Source: Benincasa hispida
Taxonomy: Eukaryota > Streptophyta > Magnoliopsida > Cucurbitales > Cucurbitaceae
DNA length: 64,000 bases
Assembly: GCF_009727055.1 (NCBI RefSeq)
Contig: NC_052355.1
Location: forward strand, 6,744,902 to 6,808,901
Reading direction: 5' to 3'
The notes beneath the pieces are model-generated. The model did no database searches. It saw only the letters and a list, made by a program, of their open reading frames with translations, and was not told where the DNA came from. Positions 23,913-34,840 of the stretch are shown here, piece after piece. The position numbers were made by a program, and so were the translations under genes. The stretch's first letter is position 1, and every line of letters begins with the position of its first letter.

Positions 23913-24558
23913 GTAGCGATCAAATTCTCTAAAGATAGTCTGCATCTGCTTTGCCAATAAAGAGATAAAGAGATTGTAACCCTTTGTTTAGGTGGTTACT
24001 ATTAATATTATACACATGTTATGTTGTTCATATAGGGACTAGAGTTTTTTTGGTTCTGGAACTTATGAATCTAGTGTTGTAATGACTTTTAAATATGTTA
24101 TTTTCCTGAATTAATAAATTTTGGCCTAAAGATATTCCGTTGTATATGAGTTTTATATTGTATCAAAGTTATTCTGCAACAGTTAGTAGGTAGTAAGTTT
24201 CCACAGGGTTGATAACTGCTACAGTCACGCCCTTTCCTAGGCTAAGAGGGTGGTCTGGGGGGGTGTGACAATTATCTTATCTTATTTTATGAAATAAAAA
24301 TAGGTCTTTCAAACATAGATTAAATTTTACTTCGAACAATATCTGAATTGATTCAAGCAAGTCATATAAGCATGCATAAGACATGTTTATCGCATGATTC
24401 TCTAGTTGTTTAGTAGTGTGAGCTGCACACTTCTCAACCCATTTGACAAATTAGTTACGCATGATATTGATGGAAAAGATGGACAAAAGATAAGATGAAC
24501 ATGTATTCATATTGCATAGTCTTAATTTGTCAATAATGATAGTACAATGCAAATATAC

Positions 24559-26216
24559 AAAAGAAAAGAAAAGAGTATAGAATCAATTCATAGTTTGCAA
24601 TGCCTTGCTCCCTACGATTCATTTGATGACTGCTTCACTTAGAACATTAAACTGTGGTATCCTTCTTCCTCTCTCTCAGGAATCCTAAGCTTTCACTAAG
24701 GAATTTCTATGAAACAATAGGAAGGTTTTTTAGCAAAGTTTCCTCTCTTAATTTTTTTGCCTCCCACTATTGATATTTTTGCATGAAAATTGCATGGGTA
24801 TTTATAGGCGTTCGTTGACACTTTTCTTCTTTCTTTTATTCTTTTTTTAATTTATTTTATCTTTCTTATGATTGCATTGATAGAGCGCATTAAATTCCAT
24901 ATCCTGTCGAGCTGTCTGCAACGTGTCAGAGATTCATTGAATCTTCACAAAGTTCTCTTGCCGGCTACCAATGCAATCTGTGATTTGACTCCCACCGCCC
25001 ATGTCATGTCAAGCCTCATCGGTTATAGCAATGCGATCTTCCGCTTTTCTTACAATTTTTGCTTAATCCCCTCAGTGGGTGCTTGGCTTATGCGATCTTG
25101 CGTTCATCTGGTTGTGATGAAAGGTATTCTATACAAAGATAGCAATATCAATCCGAAATTTAGATATGTTTGATATTAAGAGTGTGTGATCACATACTCC
25201 ATTTTTTTTTTATAATTCTTTGGTAAAGAATGTCGAAACTTCATGCCTTTCTTTTATTATTTTTTTTTACATGGAAGAGATGCAATAACTTGTATTCTTT
25301 ACAAGTTATCATGGCCCAGCTGTACTTACAAGCAATTTGTGAAGGGTTATTGAACCGTTGACTGGTTATATCCAATAAACATAGACATATAAATAGTTAA
25401 AAGAAAAGAAAAGAAAAGAGTATAGAATCAAGTCGTGGTCTGCATGGCCCTACTCTCTACGACTCATTTGATGACTGTTCCTTAGAACATTAAACAGTGG
25501 TATCCTTCTTCCTCTCTCACAGGGATCCTAAACTCTCACTAGGGAATTTCTATGGAAAAATAGGAATGTTTTTTTAGCAGAGATTTCCTCTCATAATTTT
25601 CTCGTCTCCCACTATTGTTATTTTTTCATGAAAATTGCATGGGTATTTATAGGCATCGAGGATGCTTTTCTTCTTATTTTTTTTGTTTTTATTTTATTTC
25701 ATGATTGCATTGATAGGGTGCATTAAATTCCATATCCTGTCACGCCATCTACAACGTGTCAGAGATTTATTGAATCTTTACAAAGTTCTCTTGTCAGCTA
25801 CCAACGGAGTCTTGATTTGACTCCACCGCTCATGTCATGTCATGCCCCATCGTTATTAGCAATGCGATCATCCGCTTTTCTGGCAATTCTTGCTTGATCG
25901 TGTCAGTGGGTGCTTGGCTTTTGCGATCTTGCATTCATCTGGTTGTGCTAATGGTATTCTGCACAAAGATAGCAATATCAGTCCGAAATTTAGATATGTT
26001 AGATATTGAGAGTGGTGTGATCGCATACTCCATTTTTTTGTATAAATTCTTTGGTAAAGAATGACGAGACTTCATGCCTTTCTCTTATTTTTTTTACATG
26101 GAAGAGATACAATAACCTTATTTCTTATAAGTTATCATGGTCTAGCTGTACTTACGAGCAATTTATATAGTGTCATTGTACTGTTGACTGGTTATATCCA
26201 ATAAACACATAAATAT
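24559..26216. repeat. 0.84-kb tandem duplication at an LTR boundary
   Basis: Copy 1 (24559-25398) and copy 2 (25399-26216) are colinear: an AAAAGAAAAG start, GAGTATAGAATCAA, a GGGTATTTATAGGC TATA region (24799 and 25644), the hairpin end and about 85 bp of the host family A LTR. The junction falls in the AAAAG microsatellite. Because copy 2 contains the LTR/host boundary, the duplication happened after that insertion. Confidence 0.85.
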
Positions 26217-27295
26217 ATTTGTAGTGCAAAGAGCAGAGTTTTCAGTTTTTAGTGGAGTGTCCGATAGTTAACAGATGGTAAATAAAATAATTTAATGAAA
26301 GGAATTTAATTAATATTCACGTACTGTTGAAGCTTCAAGCTATAGGTCCATGAGGTCCCCACTATAGCTCAACGGAAATTAATGAGAATTAATGTTGGAT
26401 TAATTTATACTTTTCAAATTTACTGAGGGAATTAATTATATGTTAATTAATTTAATCTAAATATATATGATATAATTACTATAATGTATTTGATACACTA
26501 TAATATAAAGTTTATTTGAGAGGAAATAAATAAGAATATGATTGAAATATTATATTGTGAATTGGATTCATATAATTAAATTTAATATAAATGGGATTTA
26601 TATTAAATATCGTTGTTGAGAGAGTTAAACTATAGGTTATATTAGTATACAATATTAAACTATAAGTTATATGCTATATTGATATAACATATAGTTTAAT
26701 ATATGTTATATGATAAAGTGGTTATCATATAAATATGTATTAAAGTTTTTATTCAAATTAATTCAATTTATTAATTTTGTTTTTTTTTTTTTTAAAAAAA
26801 AAGAATTTTTAGGGAGAAAGTTATAAATCTCTTCCCCTTTTTCTCTCTAGAATGTGATAGTGGGATGGAGGATGTTATTCTTCATTCATCTTATTCAACC
26901 TGAAAAAATTACAGAATTCTGTAAGTTATATATATATATATATATAATATTTATTAAATCTCGTTCACAATTTTCTCCTCCTCTCTACTCCCTCAAATCC
27001 CTCTTACAAAATAACCAGAGCCCACGCAAAACACCTGGGTTCTCACCAAGAGAATACAAGGTTTCCATCATGGTAGTGTCCTTCTGATCGAAGGATCCTT
27101 CTTGAAGAATAGTTCTTCAAAGGTAAGGGTTTTTAAACTCATTTACTCTTCTATAATTCTTTTTGAGCATGCTGAAATTTTATCCTAAATGCATAACTTT
27201 TTTTATTTGTTGTGTTAAAATTTAATTCTGTAAACTCTGGATTTGGGCCCGATCCCGTTTTCTACTCAAGAACCTTCAATGGTTCTTTCAATATC

Positions 27296-28745
27296 ACCAT
27301 AAATTCATTTCAAAATGCAGGTGATTCAGTCTCCATTATTGACTGATGATGGCCTAATGATTAATTTGCTTTGAGAGCAAGCATCATGTGATAATTCATT
27401 CTATTGAAGAATCTTCTAGCACTTCAATAGATGTCCATTTGAATTGTCAATAATTCTTCTCATCATTATAGACGTTGGATGACCTAATATAACATGCCAA
27501 ATTGTAAATGTCTGGATTCATGAACTTCAAATTCATTGTTGCATATGTTTCAATTACTCGTATATCAGTATATATAATCCAGAAGATAAAACAGACAACT
27601 TTTCCAATATACGTTTTTGAGATGAGACAATATTTATGATATAAAGAACTCTATATTATCTTTTCTAACAGTCTCAATATGATTTAACATACATTTAAAA
27701 CTAAGCATATTTCTTTTTTATTGATTAGATAAAATAATATTTACTTTTTCAAAGCCTTCAATAGGTTTGCAGATCTTATATTGTATTGACTTTTTTTTCC
27801 AGCATTGTCAGTTTTGAAAAATATTTTCTACTTGTATGTATTATATATGTAGCTGAACTATCTGTCAATATAGATCTTCATTATTCACTTTCGTGTCACC
27901 CAACATATGAAAATGAAACAAGATTTCTTCATTAAAATAAGAAAAACAACACTTGGAATGTACAAAATTTAATATTAAACAAAGAAAAAACACATGAAAA
28001 AAAAAACCATATTAATACTAAATATTGGACAAAATCAAAAGAAACGCTTGTTATGCCATCAATTGTGCGAATTTCTCTTCAGGAGATTTGAAAAAAAAAA
28101 TGTTCACACTCAAATATTTTATATTGGATGGGTAAAATATGTCATTATCATGGTATGCAAAATTTACTTCCACATTTCCCCCTTTTTCCTTCAAGGAGGC
28201 TCGATAGAGTGCTAACTGTTTTTGATGAAGACTGGTACGTGACCACTATCCAGTCATTCTATATCGGAAGTATTTATTTTCAACACTTTTTGAACTCTTA
28301 TCTTGTAGAGCTTTTCCTTTGTGATCATCATTTTGTGTGGTTCTTTTGAAATTTTAATGATTAGAACAACCACCACGGAAATAATAATTATTTCTTCCTC
28401 TGCACGGTCACGACCTGGCCACAATTATTAACATTCACAACATTCACATTAGGGAATGGTGTTGTTCCAGTTGGTCAAGATTTATTTTAAAAAACTCGTC
28501 TTTTGTTCGAACGCGAGAAGACATGAAATTAATTTGAATATTATTTAAAATCTTTCTCTTGATATTGCTACTACAAGAGCATATCTGAAATGTAGAAAAA
28601 GTATCTTCTCCAACATATTGGTTAAAATTTTGGAGGCACAAGTAGATTCATTTACGACGAGTTTTAGGAAGAAAAATAATTTTCCGATGATCACATTTTT
28701 ATGGCATCCAGGTGTATTTTGCACCAAACACTAATGAAAAATAAT
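27296..28745 (-). pseudogene. Minus-strand copia gag, protease and pre-integrase
   Basis: Read from 28745 down: gag (EDTFSTFQICSC near 28590; PTGTTPFPNVNVVNVNN near 28465), a basic Gly/Arg-type region now decayed (28400), a zinc-knuckle remnant with lost cysteines near 28240 (WSRT retained), LYRASLKEKGGNVEVNF near 28190, the protease site TDSSATYIIH near 27860, and pre-integrase MRRIIDNSNGHLL to ACSQSKLIIRPS (27450-27340). It stops at the family A insertion (27290) and resumes at 15137. Many stops and frameshifts: inactive. Its 5' LTR is not identified. Confidence 0.72.
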
Positions 28746-29784
28746 TTTATAATATTTTCATAATAACACTATTACAAAATATTATACCTATATTAGAAAT
28801 TTAATATGTATAAAAAATGTAAATAAAATTTAATTTATTAATTACAACGAAGAGAGAAAAAACGACATACCTTTAGGACTTACCTTTTGCGAGAAAAATG
28901 ATAGGAACTCGTGTGTGTTGTGAACTTGCGGAGTATAATGGAACACGGATACTAATAAAATATAATACTAAAATAAAATAAAATATAATATAATGAAAAT
29001 AAATAAATATTAAAATAAATTAAACATATATATAAATATATGAAATAAATAAAAAAACAAAGTAAATAAAATAAAAATGATGAATTTCTTACTTTCTCTA
29101 CTTTCTCTACTTTCTCCAATTTTTTGGATTTTGACCAATGCATGTGTTTTCCAAAACCTACCAAATGCCACTATTTATAGGCAATTTGACAAGTAGAGAG
29201 TGGATTACTTAAGTCTTTAGTGTTAATGTTTATTAATTTTTTTTCAAAAGAATAGTAAAAATTGTAATTAATTTATTATCATTAATTCTTTATTCGCTAT
29301 TATAGTTAATCTTAAAATAATCACTTCATAATTATTTTAATTTAATTACTTAAAATTTAACTTCAAATACAACAGTCAACATTAGTAAAAATTCCGAGGT
29401 AGAACTTTATAATTTTAAAACTTGGAGTCAAATGAAAACTAATATCAAAATTCATCGGTAAAAATTTAACATTTTAAATCTTGAAAGCCAAATCCAAAAA
29501 GAAACCAAGGTTTAAGAAATGTATATTATTGAAAATTTAGGGACTAAATTGATATTTTTTCTCTAAAAACAATTATCAAACAAAGTATCAAGTCTTCAAA
29601 AAAACCACCACACTTTAATTTCCTGTAATATTCTAAAGGAAAAAAAGTTTCAAAAGGTACCAATAAGAAAAAATGAATTAAATAATAAAGTTATTCGAGG
29701 AAGCAACAACATTGTTATTTAAATAAGAACAAAAAAGAAATTATTAAAAAAAAAAACATATAATAAAAAAATTAATCCCTAGGG
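28746..29784. other. AT-rich region upstream of the MLP-like gene
   Basis: No coding content recognised. A minus-strand TATA-like box (rc of CTATTTATAGG, about 29171-29181) precedes a short pyrimidine repeat (three ACTTTCTCT-type units, 29090-29117); it could belong to a decayed LTR. 29560-29780 is poly-A rich. Confidence 0.4.
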
Positions 29785-29793
29785 TATAAAAAA
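29785..29793 (+). promoter_or_regulatory. TATA box of the MLP-like gene
   Basis: TATAAAAAA 42-50 bp upstream of the ATG at 29835, which leaves a very short 5' UTR. Confidence 0.65.
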
Positions 29794-29834
29794 GAAGGCA
29801 TTGTGTATTATTGTGTGTGTGAATTCTGTAAACA

Positions 29835-30794
29835 ATGGCTCTTATTGGAAAGCTTGTGAGTGAATTAGAAATCCATTCAAATGCAAACAAATTTTACAAT
29901 TTCTTCAAACATCAAATATTCCATATTCCAAGCCTTTCTCCAAAGTTGATCCAAAAAGTTAAAGTTCATGAAGAGGATTGGAACACCCATGCTCACGTCT
30001 CCACCAAAATTTGGATTTACACTATTGGTATGTATAAATTTGCAGTAAGCATCACTCGGTCAGAATCGTTTTTTCGACTAAATCACTACCGAACCGACTA
30101 TAATCGGTTTAGTAAATGTTCAAAAGGACTTCAACCATTGAGGAGTAAAGGTCTACCGGTTGGTTTTATTCTTTAATTTTTTTTTTTTATTTGTGTGATA
30201 TATTTGGAATACTATTGATACACACTTGATACACTATTGATAAATACTTGATACAATTTTTGAAGTTTTTCAACTTGGAATTTTCTCATATCGACACTTA
30301 CTGACTCCTCTCCATCTCCGACCGACCAACTTCAATTTAATTGGTCGGCTCGATTTTTAAATCTATCACGCTCATCCCTGAAAACAATCACAAGAACAAC
30401 CACGATCAAACACGAACTCTAATACGATTAGGAGCACAAACACTTGTTTCTCTTTTTGGTTATTTTAGTTTCATGAAAATGACTCATCTGAAACAGTGGA
30501 TGCCTTTTGCGTTGTTATTTGATTTGTTAAGATGGTAAAGCAGAAGTTTTCAAAGAGCGAGTGGAGTTCGATGACAAGAAATTAGTGATGACCTTGGTTG
30601 GATTGGAAGGAGGTGTGTTTAAGCATTACAAAACTTTCAAGCTTACATATCAAATTGTGCCAAAAGAACCTGAGCGTAGTTTGGTAATATTGATCTTGGA
30701 ATATGAGAAGCTTGATGATGGCTCTACTTATCCTTATAAATACACTGATCTATTGAGTAACATCATCAAAGATATTGAATCACACCTTAAATAA
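29835..30794 (+). CDS. MLP-like (Major Latex Protein, Bet v 1 superfamily) gene, two exons
   Basis: Exon 1 is 29835-30027 and exon 2 is 30532-30794; the intron (30028-30531, 504 bp) has GT...AG ends and splits an Asp codon (phase 1), where plant MLP genes usually carry their single intron. The predicted protein is 151 residues, the normal MLP length, with no stop or frameshift. Exon 1 reads MALIGKLVSELEIHSNANKF and IQKVKVHEEDWN; exon 2 reads DGKAEVFKERVEFDD, VFKHYKTFKLTYQ and ends PYKYTDLLSNIIKDIESHLK, matching the strand order and C-terminal helix of the Bet v 1 fold. No signal peptide, so probably cytosolic. The family binds hydrophobic ligands and is linked to defence and stress; in cucurbits some members carry hydrophobic pollutants in xylem sap (family knowledge). 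The function of this copy is not shown by sequence. Confidence 0.93.
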
Positions 30795-31167
30795 TAACAT
30801 CGCATGACTCGATTTGAGCTTCGTGTTTCTTAACGATTTGATATGATTTACGATTGTGTCAGATTTATAATTATTAGAGATTTTGAGTGTTATGTAAGAA
30901 GTAAATAATAATTATCCTCATCCCATAAATGTATGAAGCTCAATTATAGTGTTTGCTTATATTTACTATATATTTTTGTATATTTATAGATAAATTCCAT
31001 AGTCTTAGGCTTCTTTTTATTTATTTATTTTTTGTGCTGCTCGCTGAAATTTGATGGCCAATTTCTTTCAATGTCTGAATGTTCGAGAAAATTATAAATG
31101 AAATATATAATCGATTGAAAAATTCGTTTAATCACAAACAAAAGAGTTGTTCGATCGTCTTGTGGAA
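30795..31167. other. 3' flank of the MLP-like gene
   Basis: AT-rich; AATAAT-like signals near 30903 could serve polyadenylation. No other feature seen. Confidence 0.4.
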
Positions 31168-31477
31168 CATTACTAAAAAAAGTTGTATTACTTGACATTT
31201 ATAATTTTTAAATACTTGATGTTTTAAAAAATAACGTCAAATAATTACTTTTTTTGGGGAAAACATCAAGAATAGTGTTTAAAAAGGGAATGTTTTTGTA
31301 AAATTTCTAACTGTAACTTGACGTTTTTTGAATGTCAAGTTAAATAAACTTTTACCTGGCTCTAATTACATATTAAGAACAGCACTTATTTTATTGTATT
31401 TTAAATTGACATGTTTTAAATATCAAGAAAAAATATTGATTCTTTTATAAAAAATATTGATGTTTTGAGTTATAGTG
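31168..31477. mobile_element. Possible CACTA-like MITE
   Basis: About 310 bp from CATTACTAAAAAAAG (a one-base variant of CACTACTAAAAAAAG) to a TAGTG end (31473-31477). Inside are subterminal-type repeats on both strands: CTTGACATTT, CTTGATGTTTT, CTTGACGTTTT, and the reversed AATGTCAAG and ATATCAAG. The 3-bp flanks (GAA, GGT) do not match, so the target duplication is unproven. Confidence 0.4.
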
Positions 31478-31710
31478 GGTAGGGAAGAGAGAAATTTTAT
31501 GTTATTTTGAAACTATTTTACCTAGCTTTGTTGGATTTCCTGTCCATTTTCTTCTCTTGTGATGTTATCCCAAAAAACTTTCCACCCACCTTAATTTCAC
31601 TCTCTCTGTTCAAAAAAATTTGTTGAAATTTCTCTAGCTCCTCATCCTTTCTTTTACTAGTAGATCTTTGTTTGGATTTCGAGACTAGCATGTCATGAGT
31701 GCTCTCGACT

Positions 31711-33315
31711 TGATCAAAAATAATTTATTTTCATCGATCCAAGGCTTATACTACAAATATAGCAGTAAGACCGAGGTCGAATCCACAAGGAGACTGTCGA
31801 ATTAACTTAGACCAATTAATGAATTCCAAGTAAATATGGGGGTTTTGATGATTCTTTATTTTGTTTACAAAATAAATTAAAAATCAAACAAAGAATAATA
31901 AATAAAAGTTAGCACAGAAAAGAGGATTGAATCAAATTAATGGAAAAATCTTGGGATTAGTTGCATGCTTTTTATTTTCTATCATTAGTTACTAGTTAAT
32001 TCATTCAATTATGTGAACCCTTCAACCTATTACAAATTCTAATAGCCCAATTAACCAATTTTGATAATAATTTAAATCAGCCCTAATTTAGTTTTAAACT
32101 TTTCCTTCTCAACGACATATGAGTTCAAACAGAAAAACATTAAGTAAAGGGTTCAATTGCTGAGACACACTACAAGTCGGACTATCACATCTTATGGTAT
32201 GATTTATTTGAGAAAGATTATACTAGGGCATACATGAATTTGGCCAGAAAAAGTCTTAACCCTAAACATGCAATCCAAATACGTGCAACTTAATCACTCA
32301 ATTATGTTTAGGCTAGAATGACATTACATGCAAGAAATTCAATAAATTAGTTTGTCAGAAAAATTCACCAAATTTCTATTATTAATAAATCAGATCCACC
32401 CAAAAGGCTCACAACAATTGAATAAATTAAATAGTATGTCATAAATTAAGGCATACAAACTATCCCAAGAAAATAATTACCTAGCCTCTAAAAGGTATAT
32501 TGGAATAACAATGATCAAATGGATGAGTTGAGATTGACTTTCATGATGATCGATCGGGGATTTGGTTTCAATGGCTCTTAAAACTGAACTATAACCTTGG
32601 AATTCGCTCTATTTGAAAGAAGAATCCATTTGGCGGCTGTAACTCACTTTTTCTCTGCGTGCTTTCAATTGTTGAACACCAACGCCTGATTTATAGGTTG
32701 TGTGCAACGTCGAAACGCTGGATAATAGTGTTCAATGCTTGCTTGCACCGCACGGTCATCAATTTTCCATTAAGTGTCGTAGCATTGCAACGCTTGAAGG
32801 GGACATTGCAATGCTGAGTGCACTGTCTTACAACGTTGAGGATCAATTGTCAAGGTGTGTTGCAACGCTGGCGACGATTTAATTCCAGAGCGTTACGACG
32901 CTTGGGGCAGCATTGCAACGCTGGCTTGCATTTGATGCTACTCCCTTCCAGCGTCGAGTGAGCGTTCGACCAGAGCATTGCGATGCTGAGTGTTCTACCA
33001 GATACTCGATACTCTGTTTACTACTTATACTCACTGCTTGCTTCCTCAGTGCTCAATACTTGTTTTCTTGGTAGAATTTGACTCGATAAAACTCAATAGT
33101 TGACCGTACTCAATGGTAATTTGGCTGTCTCAACTTATTTGAAGCTCGGATGCTTAAATCAACTTCTAATTGCTTCAAATTAACATTGTTTGTCTCCAAA
33201 TCACCAATTCCACCTCATCATTGCTCAGTACCTACAAAGTAGCGAAATAAACATGCAAAATCCGATAACATGCCAGAATTACGCTAGGAATAATAGCTGT
33301 TTTTAAGAGCTAACA
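31711..33315 (-). mobile_element. Family D gypsy 3' LTR
   Basis: Sense start TGTTAGCTCTTAAAAAC at 33315, directly after a polypurine tract; sense end near 31711 (TG on the plus strand). It holds the motif GTCGAATCCACAAGGA (31776-31791), a minus TATA box near 32688-32696 and a U3 array of GCAACGCTGG-type repeats (32700-33000). The partner LTR fragment is at 35793-36618. The outer boundary at 31711 is uncertain; no clean target duplication found. Confidence 0.72.
32700..33000. repeat. GCATTGCAACGCTGG array in family D U3
   Basis: Degenerate repeats around GCATTGCAACGCT and TTGCAACGCTGG (cores near 32707, 32784, 32805, 32868, 32915 and 32975), immediately upstream in sense of the TATA box. The second LTR copy has the same block at 36050-36320 with substitutions. 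Confidence 0.7.
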
Positions 33316-33317
33316 AA

Positions 33318-33332
33318 CACCCCCAACTTAAG
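33318..33332 (-). promoter_or_regulatory. Polypurine tract of family D
   Basis: Minus-strand CTTAAGTTGGGGGTG two bases before the LTR start; it would prime plus-strand DNA synthesis. Confidence 0.75.
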
Positions 33333-34840
33333 ATTTGATCATCCCGAGCAAAATCATAACACTAAGTCATAAAATTGATAAAGGGTTCATTCATTCTATT
33401 CATCGAATCCTTTCTCTACTCTCAGCAATCTTAAGGGTCGCATCACATTTCAAAATCAAACAATCACTCAATTGAGACTTGTTATAAAAGTTTTCTTTTT
33501 TCAATCAAAGCCATGTATGAATGAAACACTAAGACACGAAACTTTTTTATAAATCGAAAAGTACTCGGAAAAGTTTTATCCTACTCTCAATTCATCTTCC
33601 TTCTACTCTTGCTCGGTCATTAGATTGAGACATACTGTTACTGCATATCAAAGAGGAATACTATCTAGGAGTACTCAAAACTCACGCACATAAAACGAAA
33701 ATGGCATCGATTTTACCTAGAGGGCTAGCTTTCACACTCAACCGCTAAGAACCTATCACTTTTTTCTCGCGGGCCCTAACCGAACACAACAGAGGTAGCT
33801 CTTTTCACCTCTATCTATGCACATACACACACCATTTTTTTTGCAGGCATACCAGTTATGCCTCAATTTATGTGCATTTTTTTCCCTCAAGAGAAAAGAA
33901 ACTAGTATAGTTCACTTTGTTTTTCTCACACATGGCTGCTATTTTTTCACTATCTAGTCTTACTCTCAGTTACTAAAAGTTGCACCCAAGCCAATAGGTT
34001 CCTTTCGAGGTGACAACGAAAATCCGAGATGGATAACCCATTTCTAAGACTTTAAGGGACTTAAATTAGAAAAAATTTCAACCTAGATTCATTTTACATG
34101 GTTCTCATAAAAAAAAATTATAAAAAGCTCAAAATCGTGAAAATCATTCCTTTTTAAGAACAAGCAACCCATCAAATGCGTCATCAAATTGTCATTGAAA
34201 GGAAACGACAAATAGAGCAAACATTCAAGCATTTATCATGATAGAAATTTTTAGATTTTCACAAAAAAATTAGATCACCCGAAGCATGATTCACCCACCC
34301 CCAACTTAAAAGTCATATATTGTCTTCAATGCATGGTAATGCTTTAACTAAGACTAAGGAAAAAAAGAAAAGGGGCAAGAAGGAACAGAAAAAATCTCCT
34401 GGATTTTTGGACACAAGCATGAATGTTTAAAATCTTTCCTTCAAGAACCAAAATTTTGATTCATAAGGGAAAAATTAATGAAGTCAGCCTCTCATTTATT
34501 AAAAAAAAACAAACAAATAAAGCAAAATGAAGAATAAAGAAAGAAAAAGCAAAGAAATTCAAAACTCCGGCTAGTTGCCTCGAGGTTGCACAACATTAAC
34601 GTCTTTGGCTTGACTTTTGGGTGATATGCGCTCAAGGAGAAGGACAGTGGAGTAACATAAGTTTTGAAGAAAAACCACGTTGACTTCCCCTTCATTAAAT
34701 ATTTTAAGGAGCACCTGTTCCACTTTAACTCTTCCCCATCTCTAGACTTCTATTTCTCTCCCTACACCATAAGGAAACAACTTAACAAATCTCAAAAGGA
34801 ACCAAGCCAATTAGATTTTTATTTTATTGGAAATAAGTGA
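33333..34840 (-). other. Non-coding 3' tail of the family D element
   Basis: About 1.5 kb between integrase and LTR, as in Athila/Tat-type elements. No envelope-like ORF is recognisable. A second polypurine-like tract, minus-strand TTTAAGTTGGGGGTG, is at 34296-34310. Confidence 0.6.

Larger units (their letters stand above)
21488..24270 (+). mobile_element. Family B solo LTR, plus
   Basis: Starts TGTGAACCCCGAATCC (21488), ends GGGGGTGTGACA (24270), 2783 bp, flanked by perfect ATTAT duplications (21483-21487 and 24271-24275). TATA box at 22567-22574. The region from the TATA box to about 23230 aligns closely with 45990-46580. U3 carries a CATGCGTCGAG array. A GT...AG pair (22953, 23912) with an 11-C pyrimidine tract is conserved in position in the other copy. 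No internal region: solo LTR. Confidence 0.92.
21038..25311 (-). mobile_element. Family C-like solo LTR, minus, hosting a family B solo LTR
   Basis: Sense start TGATAACTTGTA at 25311, with a 10-bp perfect hairpin (stems 25285-25294 and 25300-25309); sense end near 21038 where the expected TG reads TA. Candidate duplications are TGGCT (21033-21037) and TGGCC (25312-25316), matching the uninterrupted TTTGGCC of the host LTR. It contains the family motif GTCGAACACAGGGA (21141-21154) and a minus TATA box (24799-24806). Removing the family B insertion leaves about 1.49 kb. Boundaries on the left are less secure because of the decayed terminus. Confidence 0.65.
15143..27290 (+). mobile_element. Family A copia copy with nested insertions
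   Basis: Opens TGTTGGGATTGATGTCG (15143) and closes GGTTCTTTCA (27290), flanked by perfect ATATC duplications (15138-15142 and 27291-27295). The flanking DNA on both sides is one minus-strand copia integrase gene, which confirms the outer limits. Internal order: 5' LTR remnant (15143-15632), 288 bp unassigned, decayed integrase-RT-RNase H (15921-18479), polypurine tract (CTGGGAGAT, 18587-18595), 3' LTR (18596-27290) carrying three further insertions. Gag and protease are deleted. Without insertions the copy would be about 5.4 kb. Confidence 0.88.
18596..27290 (+). mobile_element. 3' LTR of family A copy, split into blocks
   Basis: LTR blocks are 18596-19333, 20948-21037 and 26143-27290, plus a duplicated scrap at 25312-25397; net length is close to 2.0 kb as in the other family A LTRs. 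The interruption points are visible by comparison with the uninterrupted LTR at 580-2720: TAGTTGGACTATG at 1331-1343 is split at 19333/20943, and TTTGGCCTAGCTG (about 1413) is split at 21037/26138. The last block carries the donor-like CTTCAAAGGTAAG (27115-27127) and a (TA)n run at 26927-26946. Confidence 0.85.

Noticed and set aside
29171..29181. Minus-strand TATA box as promoter of a second host gene
   Set aside because: The downstream frame (28952-29164) is low-complexity hydrophobic AT-rich translation with no homology I recognise.
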